DNA of 64,000 nt, from NCBI RefSeq assembly GCF_901709675.1, contig NC_051090.1:10182842-10246841 (forward strand), written 5' to 3'. The notes under the pieces were generated by a model, which was not told where the DNA came from, ran no database searches, and saw nothing but the letters and a program-made list of their open reading frames with translations. Made by a program: the position numbers and the translations under genes. Numbering within the stretch: the stretch's first letter is position 1; each line of letters starts with the position of its first letter. Origin of the DNA: Syngnathus acus (taxonomy: Eukaryota; Chordata; Actinopteri; Syngnathiformes; Syngnathidae). Below, one piece after another: positions 40,301 to 51,233 of this stretch.

Positions 40301-43300
40301 ACAAGGGGCCAAAATGTTCCTCTGGATCTGAGATTGAAGACAGGTTAGCAAAATGTTCTTCCGGATTTGTTGTAGGTTAGGATGCCACAAGCTTTTTTTA
40401 AAACTCACTGGACTCTAAAAGACCAAAGGCAAGGAGAGACAACTATTTAGCCGCTAAAATCTCACTGGACTCTGAAAGACCCAAGTTAAGGTTCCTCTGG
40501 ATCCTTGTACCGTCATCTCCGGCTGGTCCTCGCTCCCCCGCCGCATTGTGTGTTTGCGCCATTTCACCATGTGTGCATACTTTTGTGTGTTTTCATGTTA
40601 GCGTGTCGTCTTCCATGTGTTCCCATCAGCCCCCTCGGTGCCCCCCCAGGACGTCCGCTTGCTCAGCCTGAGCTCCACAAGCATCCAAGTCAATTGGGCA
40701 CCACCGCCCACTTCCACCGACGGCCCCTATGATGCTGCCGCCATAACCGGCTACTCGCTTGCCTACCGTGCATTGGGCAGGGAGGATGCACAGCGCCACC
40801 TGGTGTCTGGCATTGGTGCCGACGTGCACAGTTATGCGCTGGAGGGTCTGGAAAAGTGGACGGAATATTCCGTGTGGGTGCGAGCGCTGACCGACGTCGG
40901 GCCTGGACCAGAGAGTCCGCCGGCCCGTGCCAGGACGCAGGAAGACGGTACGTGGACGGAAGGACGCCGCCGGGAAGTCGGAAGACTTTCTTACGTCGTG
41001 CTCGAAAGAAGAACACTTGTGGTCTTTTGAATTTGAATTTTTTGAAGATTTTCAGAGATGCTGATGCTGCTGATGTTTACTTTATTAATTTAGTTTCATT
41101 TTGGTAAGGAAATAGTCAATAGATTTGATTGAACACATTTAACATTTGAAACTAAAAATGTGTATATTAATTAATTAGCTAACTGTAAGTAAACACATTG
41201 CTTTACCTTTCAGTTTAAAACGTGTTTAATGTATTTGTTATTTTTATCGTTGTGGTTGTTCAGTGCCCGAAGCGCCGCCCAGAAAGGTGGAGGCGGACGC
41301 CATTAATGCCACGGCGGTTCGGGTGAGCTGGAAGCCGCCCCTGTCCATCAAGCAGAATGGCCATGTGCGAGGCTACCAGATCATCTACTCCAGGATGGAG
41401 CGAGGCGAGCCTCACGGACAGCCCCTCATCGTGGACGTCGCCCAGCCCGACGCGCAGGTCCTCCGTCCTCGCTTGCCTTTGACTTCCTCTCACTCACAAA
41501 CACTCGCCTTTCTCTTCCCGCTTGATTTTCATTCACTTTGACCGCCCTTCAAAATGACACAAAAGTATTGGGACAACTGCCTGTCGGTGTTGGACAAAAG
41601 TATTGGGAAAGGGAGAGGAAACTGAAGAAAATGTGGAGTTCATACAAAAATATTGGGACATTCACGGCGAGTGGGAAGTGAAGAGAAATGGCGAGAAGCT
41701 TTAGCATATTGAATGTATTCTAAATATGCAGTCAAGGAGACACAATTAGTCTCCTGTTGTCTACCCCTTGGGGCAAGTGGAAGTATGGGACATAAATCTT
41801 GTCCTGCTGCCACAAAATACATTCAAACAAAATAGAAGAAAAGAAGTGAAAAGCAAAAAGAGCAAAGTTGCTCCATCAAGTCCCTGGTAACAAACCGCGT
41901 GCAAAACAAGAAGATTAACTCGGACTTTCCCACTCTCCTTTTTCTTTTTTGGCAAAGCGGATAAGAATCAGCCTGCATGAGGGAAATGGAACGTGGCCTG
42001 GGGGTGCCAGAAGGAGGTGGAGGAGGGAGCGCGAGACACGCACAGACGTGTCCACGCGCACCCGAACATTCTGACTCAACTCATTTTTGTCTGAGGCCAC
42101 GCAGTGCGTCTCCTCTGAGACAACATTCGGCAAACAATCAAATCCTTATACGGTGTGTAATGTCACACCTGGAACGTCCCTCGGGATTCACAAAGCATCT
42201 ACCTGTCTATCTGTAGTGTGCTGTTATTGAAGCCACCTCGGTAACCCACAAAGTGTGGAACAAAGCTTCATAATTTTCGATTTGGTCGACACAAAGTCAA
42301 AATAATGAGCATACTTAATTTCGAAAGCGCCAATCTTTCGGACGCCTTCCTCCATCGCTGTCCATGGTGGTCAATGCGCTGAAAAAAGTACTGTCACGTT
42401 TCAATCCTTCCACCTTATCTCAGCATCTTCTTGCTCTCGCTTTCGTTTGGACACGCTCAGTGCGAAGCGTCGGTCATCTGACCAGTTTGTTTTGTTTTTG
42501 CTAGCGAGAGCCAGCAGCTTGACGGTGACCGATTTTATCTCATCATTCCACGCTCATGCTCCGTCGCCATCTTAACAGCGTGAAAGGTTCACGCAGTCAA
42601 TCGTTAATCGGATTGCATTTATCTGAGTATAGTGCATGTTATACATTAGCTTATTAGCATTTTTTGGCAGAGGTGCGGCGAGCCCTGCACTGTAATGCCG
42701 AGCAGATGTGGTGCGTGTGTGTAAGGTGAAGTGGAAATCTGCGTTGGCTCCCATCAGCGTCATTGTCAGCATCAGCACAGCCAGGGGACGCCACTAAACT
42801 TATCAGGCTGAGGCCGTCAGACAGGTCCCCGGAGAGACACCCACGGCAGCCGCACGCATCGCAACGTCTTGGCTTGGATTTCGCGGCTCGTCGGCATGAG
42901 ACGGGAAGGCTGCAAATCGGCTGCGACGCTCCTCCAGGTGAACAAAACAAAACGCGGCCGAGACCACCGGCGGAACGTTCTGCTCCAGCGCCGGCTGCCA
43001 TCTTACTGTGACCTCACCTGCCTCCTCTTTCAACGCACCTGCATTCGCTGGACTTCAAATGCTCCTTGAACAAAAATGACTTTTTTCTTTTTTTTCTTTC
43101 AAGCTTGAGGTTTTCAGTGTTGGAGTCTTGCACAACACTAACAAAATTCCTGTGATATTGATGTCTTCGCCAGCCTGGTGGCCAAACAGCTCTTCCATCA
43201 GTTTTGCTCTTCTTGGTGGTATCCAGGGATGCTCAGTGTTGAAAAAAAACTCAGGGATTTCAATTGGATCATTCATACTGCTTATAATGTCTTTTCATTT

Positions 43301-46300
43301 TTTTTAAATAATCAACAAATCACATTAAAGATATTTTTCATTTTCATTTCTTTATTTAAAAACAACACATTTTGTTCACTTCCATTTACTTTCTCGACAG
43401 GAAGCCATCTTGACGGGCCTGCTGCCGGAGACCAGCTACTCGCTGACGGTGGCGGCGTACACCACCAAGGGGGACGGCGCCCACAGCAAAGCCCGGCTGG
43501 TCACCACCACGGGTGCAGGTGTGCTGCCCACTGTCTGACACAAAATATATCACATGAACAGGAAAATATCAATACTTTATGATGGAGATTGAAGATCATC
43601 TACTTTTTCATGTTCACATATGTGCAAATCCTCTTATTATTTTATATAAACATAACTGCTCAATCATAACACGGATACAGCACCCAGAGCTTTGTAACCT
43701 CCCAATACACATAGGCGCAGACGGCAAACACAACACACACACACACATGCCTCGTGTACTGGCCGCCATTAAGCAACCCAAGATCTTGCCAATAAAGAAC
43801 CAACTGTTACGCCACATCTTTGTTTACCTTGCTCAACGACAGACATCTCAAACAACACGCAACAAGATGTTGAGGGTTGTTCGGCTGCATTTCCTTGTCA
43901 TTTCCCGACAGTTCCCGGCAGGCCCACCATGATGATCAGCACTACAATCGGCAACACGGCGCTGATCCAATGGCAGCCGCCCAAGGAAATGGTGGGTGAG
44001 CACACGGGCTACCGGCTGCAGTACAAGCGGGTCGAGGAGGACGCCTTCGCCGTCAGAGACTTCCGCAAGACCGACGACCACTTCACTGTCACGGGCCTCC
44101 ACAAAGGGGCCACCTACATCTTCAAACTGTGCGCCAATAACCGAGCGGGCAACGGCGAAGAGTACGTGAAAGAGATTAGTACCCCCGAGGATGCCCCCAC
44201 CAGCTACCCGCTCAATCTGAGCGTGGTGGGCCTGACCGCCACTGCCACCCGGCTGACCTGGGAGCCGCCCCCACCGGCTGAGCGCAATGGGAAGATCGTC
44301 AAGTACGTGGTGGTGTACCGCGACATCAACAGCCAGAACGAGAGCTCCGACGCCACGGCGGAAACGCACGTGACCCTGAACGGCCTGCAGCCGGACACCA
44401 CCTACGACATCCGCGTACGGGCCTTCACCGCAAAAGGCGGCGGACCGCTCAGCCCCAGCATACAGAGCAGGACCATGTCCACCGCAATGCCAGGTCAGCG
44501 CAATGCAACTGTTCCTATTCTACCACACAAGCAACATGGTTCTTGATTTGTTCCGGACTGGGATTGCGACTATTTTTGGACTTGGATACTGACTTGGTTT
44601 TCAAATTTGTTCAAGACTGGCTCTTGACTTGATTTTTTTGACCTGCCTTTTGACTCATTCTTGCCTTAAATTTTTTCCCCCACTTAATTCTTGACAAGTT
44701 GTTGACTTATTTTTGACCTGGTTTTAAACTGGTTCCGGGCTAGGTTTTAACCTGGTTCTTGACTGCTTATTGACATAATCCTTGACAGTTTTTTTAACGT
44801 GTTTTTTACTGACTTGCTCCCTGACTTGGTTTCTGACCTCGTGCTTAACTTATTTTTGGACTTTGTTCTTGACTTGGCTCTTCACTTGATTTTCTGACTG
44901 GCTCCAGACATGGAAGTAAATGCAGCTAAGCAACAGCAAAATGTCTCAAGTGTTTTGAACGAATGAAAACTTTCAACCCTACAAATGTTCCCTCAGTGTT
45001 CACCAAGAACTTTGGAGTCAAGGCAGTCACGAGAACGTCCGTGCTGCTGACTTGGGATGTTCCTGAGATCTTTGAGTCCGAGGTTCCCCTCAAGGTAGGT
45101 TCCCTCCAAAGTGTCCACTCGCAGTACAGTAGCGGCATTGATGTGATCACAGCGGCGATGATGTCATCCTGGGCAGATCCTCTACAACCAGCAGAGCGTG
45201 GAGGTGCACGGCCAACTCAAGAGGAAGCTCATCACGCAGCTCACACCCGACACAGAATACTCTTTTGTGCTAATGAGCCGGGGGAACAGCGCCGGCGGCC
45301 TCCAGCAGCAGGTCTCCATCCGGACCGCTCCTGACCTGCTCCTGAACAAGCCTTCAGAGTCTCCGCAGGACGTGGAGGAGGGTGGGAAAGTCATGCTGCG
45401 GCTGCCCCAGGTCCCACCAGGAACCGCATTTAGGTCTGGTTGTCCTCCATACTCAACATTTTCAGACATTTTAATCTAAAATGACATGCATGCGTTCTGA
45501 AAGTCTAGTATGTTATGTAGGTTACATATCTATGTTCCAGATGCACGCTATAATGTAGTTGACAAACGTAATGTGCGCTGCAGGTGGTTCTACATTGTGG
45601 TGGTTCCAGTCACCCCAACATCCCTGAGGTGGGAGAACCCTGAAGACGTGGACCTCCAAGAAGTGAGTGTATGAACCATGTTTTGTTTTAGCTCACTTGC
45701 TAAAATATGGTGAAGTCCCTGAGGGCTCAATATTTGACCCAAATATGTCACGGCTCATGCTGAAAGGTGAATCACCAACAAATGACAATCCAAACAATAT
45801 CTCTCCAGCTTGATGGAGGTAAAAAAAAAACTTTAAGATACCTACCATACTAGCTAGCTTTGGATTTGATATGATAACCATTGTTACACATTTTAACACA
45901 AAGTAGAAGAAAAGTTCATCAATTTCAGTACATCCTGAAACAACAGAAGCTACGCTTATTTTAGCTCATTGGTGAAGTATGGTGGTCTTCAGGCTCACAA
46001 AGGCTCGTAACTTTCTCAAACATTTGTCAACACTGGCTTCCATTAATCATGGTAATTTTTTTTTCTGCTAGCTTCTGGAAAGCGACGATGATGCCCAGAG
46101 GAAGAGAAGGCACCTCGAGAGCGAATTCCTGTGGCCTTATGTAGCGGCCAAGCTGGACTCGCTTCCTGAGATTTTCACCCTGGGCGACGGCCACGAGTAC
46201 CACGGCTTCCGCAATAAGGCATTAACAGGGCAACAGCAGTATCGATGCTTTGTGCTGGCCGAGCTGACAGACCGTGAATATGTAAGAGTCTCCATTTTGT

Positions 46301-47610
46301 TATGTAAATGTTAGCATCTTTTTCAATTGTGAAAAAAAACAAAACATTGCAATAAGTGTGTGGCCCATTTGTAGCAGAGGACACTGGTGGCCAGTCCATT
46401 CTCGGAAGCCATTCTGGTGAAGCTCCACAGTGGGATGGCGCGCCAATCCGAGGATCCCGAGATGCTTTGGGTGATGGGACCCGTGCTGGCCGTCATCCTC
46501 ATCGTCATCATCGTCATCGCCATTCTTCTCTTCAAGAGGTCAGTGACACTGCATTGCACACTGTTCGTTTTAGCACTTGAATGTCACGTGCTTGACCTTT
46601 GAACTTTTTTCTTTCCCGCTGCTTTTCTTCTCTTGCTGTATTCAGCAAACAAGAAAGGTGAGCGAGCGCTTTTTTTTTTTTTACAACCTCCTGCTCTTAT
46701 GAGGATACATTACTCAATTTTGTTACGCCCGTTTTTACAGTTTACTGTATTAAATTCTCCCTATTAAGCACGGGCAGTGTTGAAAATAATATTTTACTCA
46801 ATACTCCTTTTTTATATATATATTAAAAAAATGCTGCTTCATTCAATGCAACCCTTTCCACTGATATTTCCCCAATGCTACATTTCCGATGTTACTTTTT
46901 TTAATACTAATTATTTTCAATGCACTCTTGTTCCTTTTCCACCAGGAAGCGAACGTCTCCATCGTCCAAGGACGAGCACATGGCCGGTGTGAAGGACTCA
47001 CTGCTGGCCCACTCGTCCGACCCTGTAGAGATGAGGAGGCTCAACTGTCAGACGCAAGGTACGCACGGACTCTTGCAAGCACACACTGTTGATTTGGATT
47101 GACGAGTTACTGTGTGTTGATTTGCAAGCCTCTCGTCACTTCCAGCCCACTGACCCGTTTGTGATATTTTTGCATCCTCCCGACAGGTGGCAGCACTCTC
47201 AGTTGTCCAACCACACCAAGTAAGTTGTCATTTCTCTCACCCAGAGCCGGCTGGCCGGCCCTTGTGTCCCTGGTGATCTCAGCAAACTTTCATTTTAGTA
47301 CCCTCCTGTTCAGATAATAATGATTCATAAACATTTTGTTACATATTTTACTGAACATTACCTAGGCCTCCGGAGTGAAAATGAAGGCCCGGGGGCCGGA
47401 TCTGGCCCACCACATCAATTTCTGGGGCCCATTAATGCTAATCAAGTGTGTCAATTAGTTTTTTCTCTTTTTATTTTGCAGAAAATCTGGACCAAAACTG
47501 TATTTTTTCACATTTTACTGGTATTGCAAGCATGTTTTTCCACCAAATCCCAAATTATTCTTTGGGACTAAGATGGTGCCTAGTCGGCATATGCCCTGGG
47601 TCGTTGTTTG

Positions 47611-47687
<77 letters not shown>

Positions 47688-50600
47688 CGTGTGTGTGTGT
47701 GCGTGTGTGTATGTGCGTGTGTGTATGTGTGTGTGTGTGTGTGTGTGCGTGTGTGTGCGTCTGTGTGATCTCAAGTCTTTTTCACCATGTTTGCTGTCCC
47801 TCCTCTAGGAATGAGACAACATCCTCCCATTGCCTCCTGCGACCTGGCCGACCACATCGATAGACTTAAGGCCAACGACGGCCTGTGTTTTTCGCAGGAG
47901 TACGAGGTAGTGCATGCACACACACACACAAAATTACAAAGTTACTGACCAAATCTTGCGCAACGCTCCAACATTTTTTGGAATGTGGCTCAAATTGTAT
48001 TTGTATCCTCCTTTGTGTGTTTTTGGAATAAATCATATGTTGAGATTCTGCAATTGAGGTGAATCCAAAGAATTTTCAGATGGATGCGCGTAACCAAGGC
48101 GACGTTTGCGCGTCTTCCTTCAGTCCATCGACCCCGGTCAGCAGTTCACATGGGAACATTCCAACATGGAGATCAACAAGCCAAAGAATCGCTACGCCAA
48201 CGTCATCGCCTACGACCACACCAGAGTCCTGCTCGCGCCTGTGGACGGTGAGCCCTAACCGACCTTCCGCTTTGCGCTTCCGACGCTGCTCGTTTGATCC
48301 GAATACGGCCTCATCGCAGGAGTTCCCGGCAGCGACTACATCAACGCAAACTACGTGGACGGCTACAGGAAGCAGAATGCCTACATCGCCACACAGGGTC
48401 CGCTGCCTGACACCCTCGGAGACTTCTGGAGGCTGGTGTGGGAGCAGCGCACCTCCACCGTCGTCATGATGACTCGCCTGGAGGAGAAATCACGGGTACG
48501 AGCGTGATGAGGATGATGAGGAAGACGAGTGTGTTCATGTGTGTGTTTCTACAGGTGAAGTGCGACCAGTACTGGCCCAGTCGTGGGACCGAAACCTACG
48601 GCATGATCCAGGTGACCATGTTGGACTCTGTGGACTTGGCCACCTACAGCGTACGCACCTTCGCACTCTACAAGGTCAGGCTAATATATCATATTTGCAT
48701 CACGTTTTGTACGTACGACGCATCATGTTGACATGACAGTCGGCGGTGGTGTTTGCATTAGAACGGTTCCAGCGAGAGGAGGGAGGTGCGCCAGTTCCAG
48801 TTCATGGCCTGGCCCGACCACGGTGTGCCCGAGTACCCCACCCCCACACTGGCCTTCCTGCGCAGGATCAAAGCCTGTAACCCCCCTGATGCCGGACCTA
48901 TGGTGGTCCACTGCAGGTAAAGACGCTCATCGCTCACCATTTTTTAATGCTGCTCCATATGCCCTTCCTTTGCTCAATGCCATTGTTGCATTGTTTTCAT
49001 GGTTCTTTTGTTGATAAGCTCGTAGAGGGGAATCAGTAAACAGAGCAGAACAGCAGTTGCATCATAGCGCAACATTATAGTATGATATCGTATGTTGGCA
49101 TGCTAGCTAACGTAGCCTGATAGCGTGTGTTGACACCTTTCCAGCGCGGGGGTCGGCCGCACAGGCTGCTTCATGGTGATCGACGCCATGCTGGAGCGCA
49201 TGAAACACGAGCATTCGGTGGACGTGTACGGACACGTCACCTGCATGAGGGCCCAGAGGAACTACATGGTCCAGACAGAGGACCAGTACGTCTTCATCTA
49301 CGAGGCCCTGTTGGAGGCCGCCCTGTGCGGAAACACGGAGGTGGCCGCCCGAAACCTCTATGCGCACGTGCACAAGCTCAGCCAAGTGCCCCCCGGGGAA
49401 ACCGTCACTGCCATGGAGCTGGAGTTTAAGGTCAATATTAGCTTTTATTTGGGACACATGTTGCAAACAGACTGTGATGCAGATTAAAGGTTTTGGTCAG
49501 GTGTACCTAATGAATCGGCTAATCAGATTTCCAGATGTCCATCCATCCATTTTCCGTACCGCTTAGTCCCCACGGGGGTCGCGGGCGTGCTGGAGCCTAT
49601 CCCAGCCGTCATCGGGCAGTAGGCGGGGGACAACCTGAACCGGTTGCCAGCCAATCGCAGGGCACACAGAGACAAACAACCATACGCACTCGCACTCACA
49701 CCTAGGGACAATTTGGAGTGCTCAATCGGCCTACCAAGCATGTTTTTGGGTTGTGGGAGGAAACCGGAGTGCCCGGAGAAAACCCACGCGGGCCCGGGGA
49801 GAACATGCAAACTCCACACAGGGAGGGCCGGAGGTGGAATTTCCAGATGTTAAATATGATATTTGATGCTGTTTATTATTCATAGAAAATATTAATGCAT
49901 GTGAAATCAAATGTGTGTGTGTGTCCGTGTGTAGAAGTTGGCCAACTCCAAAGCACATACCTCACGTTTCATCAGTGCCAACCTGCCGTGCAACAAGTTC
50001 AAGAACCGCCTGGTGAACATCATGCCTTTCGAGTCCAGCCGTGTCGTCCTGCAGCCAATCAGAGGCGTGGAGGGCTCAGACTACATCAACGCCAGCTTCA
50101 TCGACGGATACAGGTCCATCCACTCGTCCCATGTTCCTACTGTGACACCCGCTGTAACAGGCCGCCTTTGCGTTTGCTTCATCAGGCTGCAGAGAGCTTA
50201 CATCGCCACCCAGGGCCCCTTGGCTGAGACCGCAGAGGACTTCTGGAGGATGCTGTGGGAGCACAACTCTACCATCGTCGTCATGCTTACCAAACTGCGC
50301 GAGATGGGACGGGTAAAACATTAATGCAGTGAACAGTAGAGATTGTGGGGGCCACCCTTGAGAATGTGGGGCTACACATCAAATTCGCTGACCTTCCAAA
50401 ATGTTATTTGTCTGCAGGAAAAGTGCCATCAGTACTGGCCCGCTGAGCGTTCAGCCCGCTACCAGTACTTTGTTGTGGACCCCATGGCCGAGTACAACAT
50501 GCCGCAGTACATCCTAAGGGAGTTCAAAGTGACTGACGCCAGGGTAAGTGGCAACTGATCATTTGCTAAATTTTGCACTCGTCGGACTGGAGCTCTTAAT

Positions 50601-51233
50601 CACTATCAGCCCTTGTTTGTTTGCTAGGATGGACAGTCCAGGACCATCAGGCAGTTTCAGTTCAATGATTGGCCCGAGCAGGGAGTTCCCAAAAATGGAG
50701 AAGGCTTTATCGACTTCATCGGACAAGTCCACAAAACTAAGGAGCAGTTTGGCCAAGACGGACCCATCACTGTGCACTGCAGGTGAGTGTGCCAAATGAC
50801 GCTCCTCGGACACTTGGCCTGCGGTCAGTTGCACTAATACTATGTGCCCGCCCAACAGCGCCGGCGTGGGGCGGAGTGGCGTCTTCATCACGCTGAGCAT
50901 CGTCTTGGAGAGGATGAGGTACGAGGGCGCCGTCGACGTCTTCCAAACGGTCAAGACGCTCAGGACTCAACGACCCGCCATGGTGCAGACCGAGGTAACC
51001 ATTGTGTACCAATCATTAAAAAGATGCATAAGATAGATGTTAGCTCATCTATGGCGTTTTGGAATGTGTTAGCATCAAATGAGTTGTGCGGTTGTTTGAA
51101 ATACACGTTGAGGTTATATCAGTTCAGAAAATGGAGGTAACTCGTTGATGACATATGGCTTCAGGACCAGTACCAGGTGTGCTACCGGGCTGCCCTGGAA
51201 TACCTAGGAAGCTTTGACCACTATGCAACATAA
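31352..51233 (+). CDS. ptprf: PTPRF/LAR, type IIa receptor tyrosine phosphatase, complete
   Basis: LAR is a presynaptic and axonal adhesion receptor; its Ig domains bind heparan-sulfate proteoglycans and postsynaptic partners. Coding exons: 31352-31445, 31517-31662, 33215-33356, 34761-34949, 35955-35972, 36654-36764, 37461-37472, 38770-39039, 39107-39688, 39781-39917, 40040-40184, 40630-40947, 41264-41457, 43401-43518, 43912-44493, 44997-45094, 45177-45433, 45584-45662, 46072-46281, 46375-46538, 46646-46657, 46946-47058, 47187-47219, 47809-47906, 48124-48247, 48320-48495, 48555-48674, 48762-48916, 49145-49430, 49935-50113, 50186-50312, 50418-50543, 50628-50782, 50859-50994, 51165-51233. With all microexons this is 1,924 residues: signal peptide 1-31, three Ig domains to about 327, eight FN3 to about 1137, furin site RKRR 1174-1177, membrane span 1266-1287, then D1 (WPD 1530-1532, Cys1565) and D2 (Cys1856). 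D1 has every catalytic motif. D2 has WPE for WPD, as usual in LAR. The start ATG has a good context (A at -3, G at +4). Synteny, not sequence alone, separates it from PTPRD/PTPRS; which teleost copy it is remains unknown. Confidence 0.96.
32449..32980. mobile_element. TA-flanked CAGT...ACTG inverted-repeat element split by a SINE
   Basis: The left end CAGTAATCCCTCATTTATCG and right end GAGGGATCACTG are imperfect inverted repeats, with TA on each side (32447-32448 and 32981-32982), as expected for a mariner-like miniature element. Sub-terminal sequence is also paired: ATCCGCGAAATACG on the left and AATCCGCGATGT on the right. Removing the SINE (32528-32851) leaves a roughly 210-bp non-autonomous element. 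A related end sequence (CAGCAATCCCTTGC) appears near 6158. Confidence 0.75.
32528..32851 (+). mobile_element. Full-length tRNA-derived SINE
   Basis: The head carries an RNA polymerase III A box (TGGCCTAGTGG, 32544-32554) and B box (GGTTCAAACCC, 32587-32597) at the spacing of a tRNA promoter. It is followed by a conserved body, a tail GTGTGTGTGACGATCATTGG, and a short ATCTTTA-type 3' repeat. It lies inside the inverted-repeat element at 32449-32980, so it inserted later than that element. A truncated relative is at 14131-14370. I do not assign a named family. Confidence 0.88.
33357..34760 (+). other. ptprf intron with a short MITE
   Basis: This 1.4-kb intron between Ig1 and Ig2 exons is AT-rich at 33700-34000, contains the 171-bp inverted-repeat element at 34459-34629, and shows no coding exon. 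Confidence 0.55.
34459..34629. mobile_element. 171-bp TA-flanked MITE
   Basis: The first 25 bases (starting CCGTAATTTTCGGACTATAA) recur as the reverse complement at the right end, and TA flanks both ends. The interior repeats shorter versions of the GCGACTTATA motif. The termini match those of the 1.1-kb element at 5225-6329, so this looks like a deletion derivative of the same family. Confidence 0.85.
34950..36653 (+). other. ptprf intron pair flanking microexon A
   Basis: The 1.7-kb interval between the Ig2 exons is interrupted only by the 18-nt exon at 35955-35972. I looked for a second, 9-nt mini-exon (the ESI-type element known in PTPRD/PTPRS) and could not identify one. No transposon ends are evident. 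Confidence 0.5.
35955..35972 (+). CDS. ptprf: ptprf microexon A (GGTPIR), 18 nt
   Basis: The 18 nt between an AG acceptor (CTCACCAG) and a GTAAGA donor encode GGTPIR in the correct phase (2+15+1) between exons 34761-34949 and 36654-36764. It matches the six-residue meA element of type IIa receptor phosphatases, inserted within Ig2, where alternative use alters binding to synaptic partners. Skipping keeps the frame. Confidence 0.85.
36998..37100 (+). repeat. (CCAT)n tetranucleotide repeat
   Basis: About 23 near-perfect CCAT units degrade into CATT at the right end. It lies in the ptprf intron between Ig2 and Ig3, about 360 bp upstream of the proposed meB microexon. A (GT)n tract follows at 37231-37300. 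Confidence 0.95.
37461..37472 (+). CDS. ptprf: Candidate ptprf microexon B (DQRE), 12 nt
   Basis: A 12-nt candidate exon is bounded by ACTGCAG and GTTTGT. In phase (2+9+1) it inserts DQRE between YVR (end of Ig2) and VRRVPPRFS (start of Ig3). That is the position and length of the four-residue meB element (ELRE) of PTPRD/PTPRS that sets Ig2-Ig3 spacing. Two TGC motifs sit just upstream of the acceptor, a pattern associated with SRRM4-dependent microexons. The call rests on position, phase and resemblance; no transcript is available. Confidence 0.6.
37473..38769 (+). other. ptprf intron downstream of meB, with a hAT terminal fragment
   Basis: This 1.3-kb AT-rich intron ends at the Ig3 exon. 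It includes a C homopolymer near 37590, a TA run near 37990-38012, and a fragment of a hAT-type transposon end at 38061-38127. No coding exon is seen. Confidence 0.5.
38061..38127 (-). mobile_element. hAT transposon terminal fragment
   Basis: Read on the minus strand, the fragment starts CAGTGGTCCCTAACCGCCGG and continues into a GGACCATTCCGGTCCGTGG segment. This is the terminal pattern of the hAT element whose other end is seen at 61082-61150 (CAGCGGTCCCCAACC). Only the terminus remains. Confidence 0.6.
40185..40629 (+). repeat. Degenerate internally repeated ptprf intron
   Basis: Phrases such as TTCCTCTGGATC, CTCACTGGACTCT and AAAGACCA recur two or three times each through 40220-40500. This indicates an old, diverged minisatellite-like array between FN3-3 and FN3-4 exons. 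Confidence 0.5.
41458..43400 (+). other. 1.9-kb ptprf intron splitting FN3-5
   Basis: No known repeat ends or coding exon were recognised. In mammalian LAR family members a short segment follows the DAQ residues that end the preceding exon; here the next exon resumes directly with [13 protein letters not shown] searched this intron for a small phase-0 exon encoding the missing segment without success. Confidence 0.5.
44494..44996 (+). repeat. Degenerate CTTGACTTGGTT minisatellite
   Basis: From about 44541 to 44910 the intron consists largely of imperfect units of 20-30 bp built on TTGACTTGGTT, TTGACTGGTT and TGACCTGGTT. It lies between FN3-7 and FN3-8 exons. No frame is maintained through the array. 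Confidence 0.7.
46099..46110 (+). other. ptprf: Furin-type cleavage site in PTPRF (RKRR)
   Basis: The codons encode Arg-Lys-Arg-Arg at residues 1174-1177, between FN3-8 and the membrane span. LAR-family receptors are cut here by proprotein convertases into a two-chain, non-covalently linked receptor. Confidence 0.8.
46468..46533 (+). other. ptprf: PTPRF transmembrane helix
   Basis: Residues 1266-1287 are a single strongly hydrophobic stretch rich in Val, Ile and Leu, followed by basic residues. This fits a type I membrane anchor. Confidence 0.9.
46646..46657 (+). CDS. ptprf: 12-nt juxtamembrane microexon of ptprf
   Basis: Twelve nucleotides between ATTCAG and GTGAGC join in phase (1+9+2) to encode SKQER just inside the membrane. 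The type IIa juxtamembrane region is a known site of small alternative exons. Inclusion or skipping both keep the frame (12 nt). Confidence 0.75.
47187..47219 (+). CDS. ptprf: 33-nt juxtamembrane exon of ptprf
   Basis: The exon between CCGACAG and GTAAGT encodes an 11-residue [11 protein letters not shown]-type segment before phosphatase domain D1. Its size and site resemble an 11-residue alternatively spliced cytoplasmic element reported for mammalian LAR. Because 33 is divisible by 3 it can be skipped. Homology is inferred from position. Confidence 0.7.
47614..47767 (+). repeat. 154-bp (GT)n microsatellite next to a ptprf splice acceptor
   Basis: A long GT run with sparse GC and AT interruptions ends 41 bp upstream of exon 47809-47906, which starts the D1 region. 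Frames through it on both strands are repeat artefacts. Confidence 0.95.
49539..49838 (+). mobile_element. 300-bp retroelement tail with 12-bp target-site duplication
   Basis: The insert starts with CCATCCATCCATTTTCCGTA and is flanked by a perfect 12-bp direct repeat, ATTTCCAGATGT, at 49527-49538 and 49839-49850. Its interior (CTGGAGCCTATCCCAGC, GGGAGGAAACCGGAGTGCCC, GAACATGCAAACTCCACACA) is a repeat I recognise as very common in fish genomes, resembling the 3' tail of a non-LTR retrotransposon. It lies in the ptprf intron between D1 and D2. The LINE family is not assigned. Confidence 0.85.

Noticed and set aside
47614-47767. CRISPR or coding Val-Cys repeat
   Set aside because: Simple GT microsatellite in a vertebrate intron.
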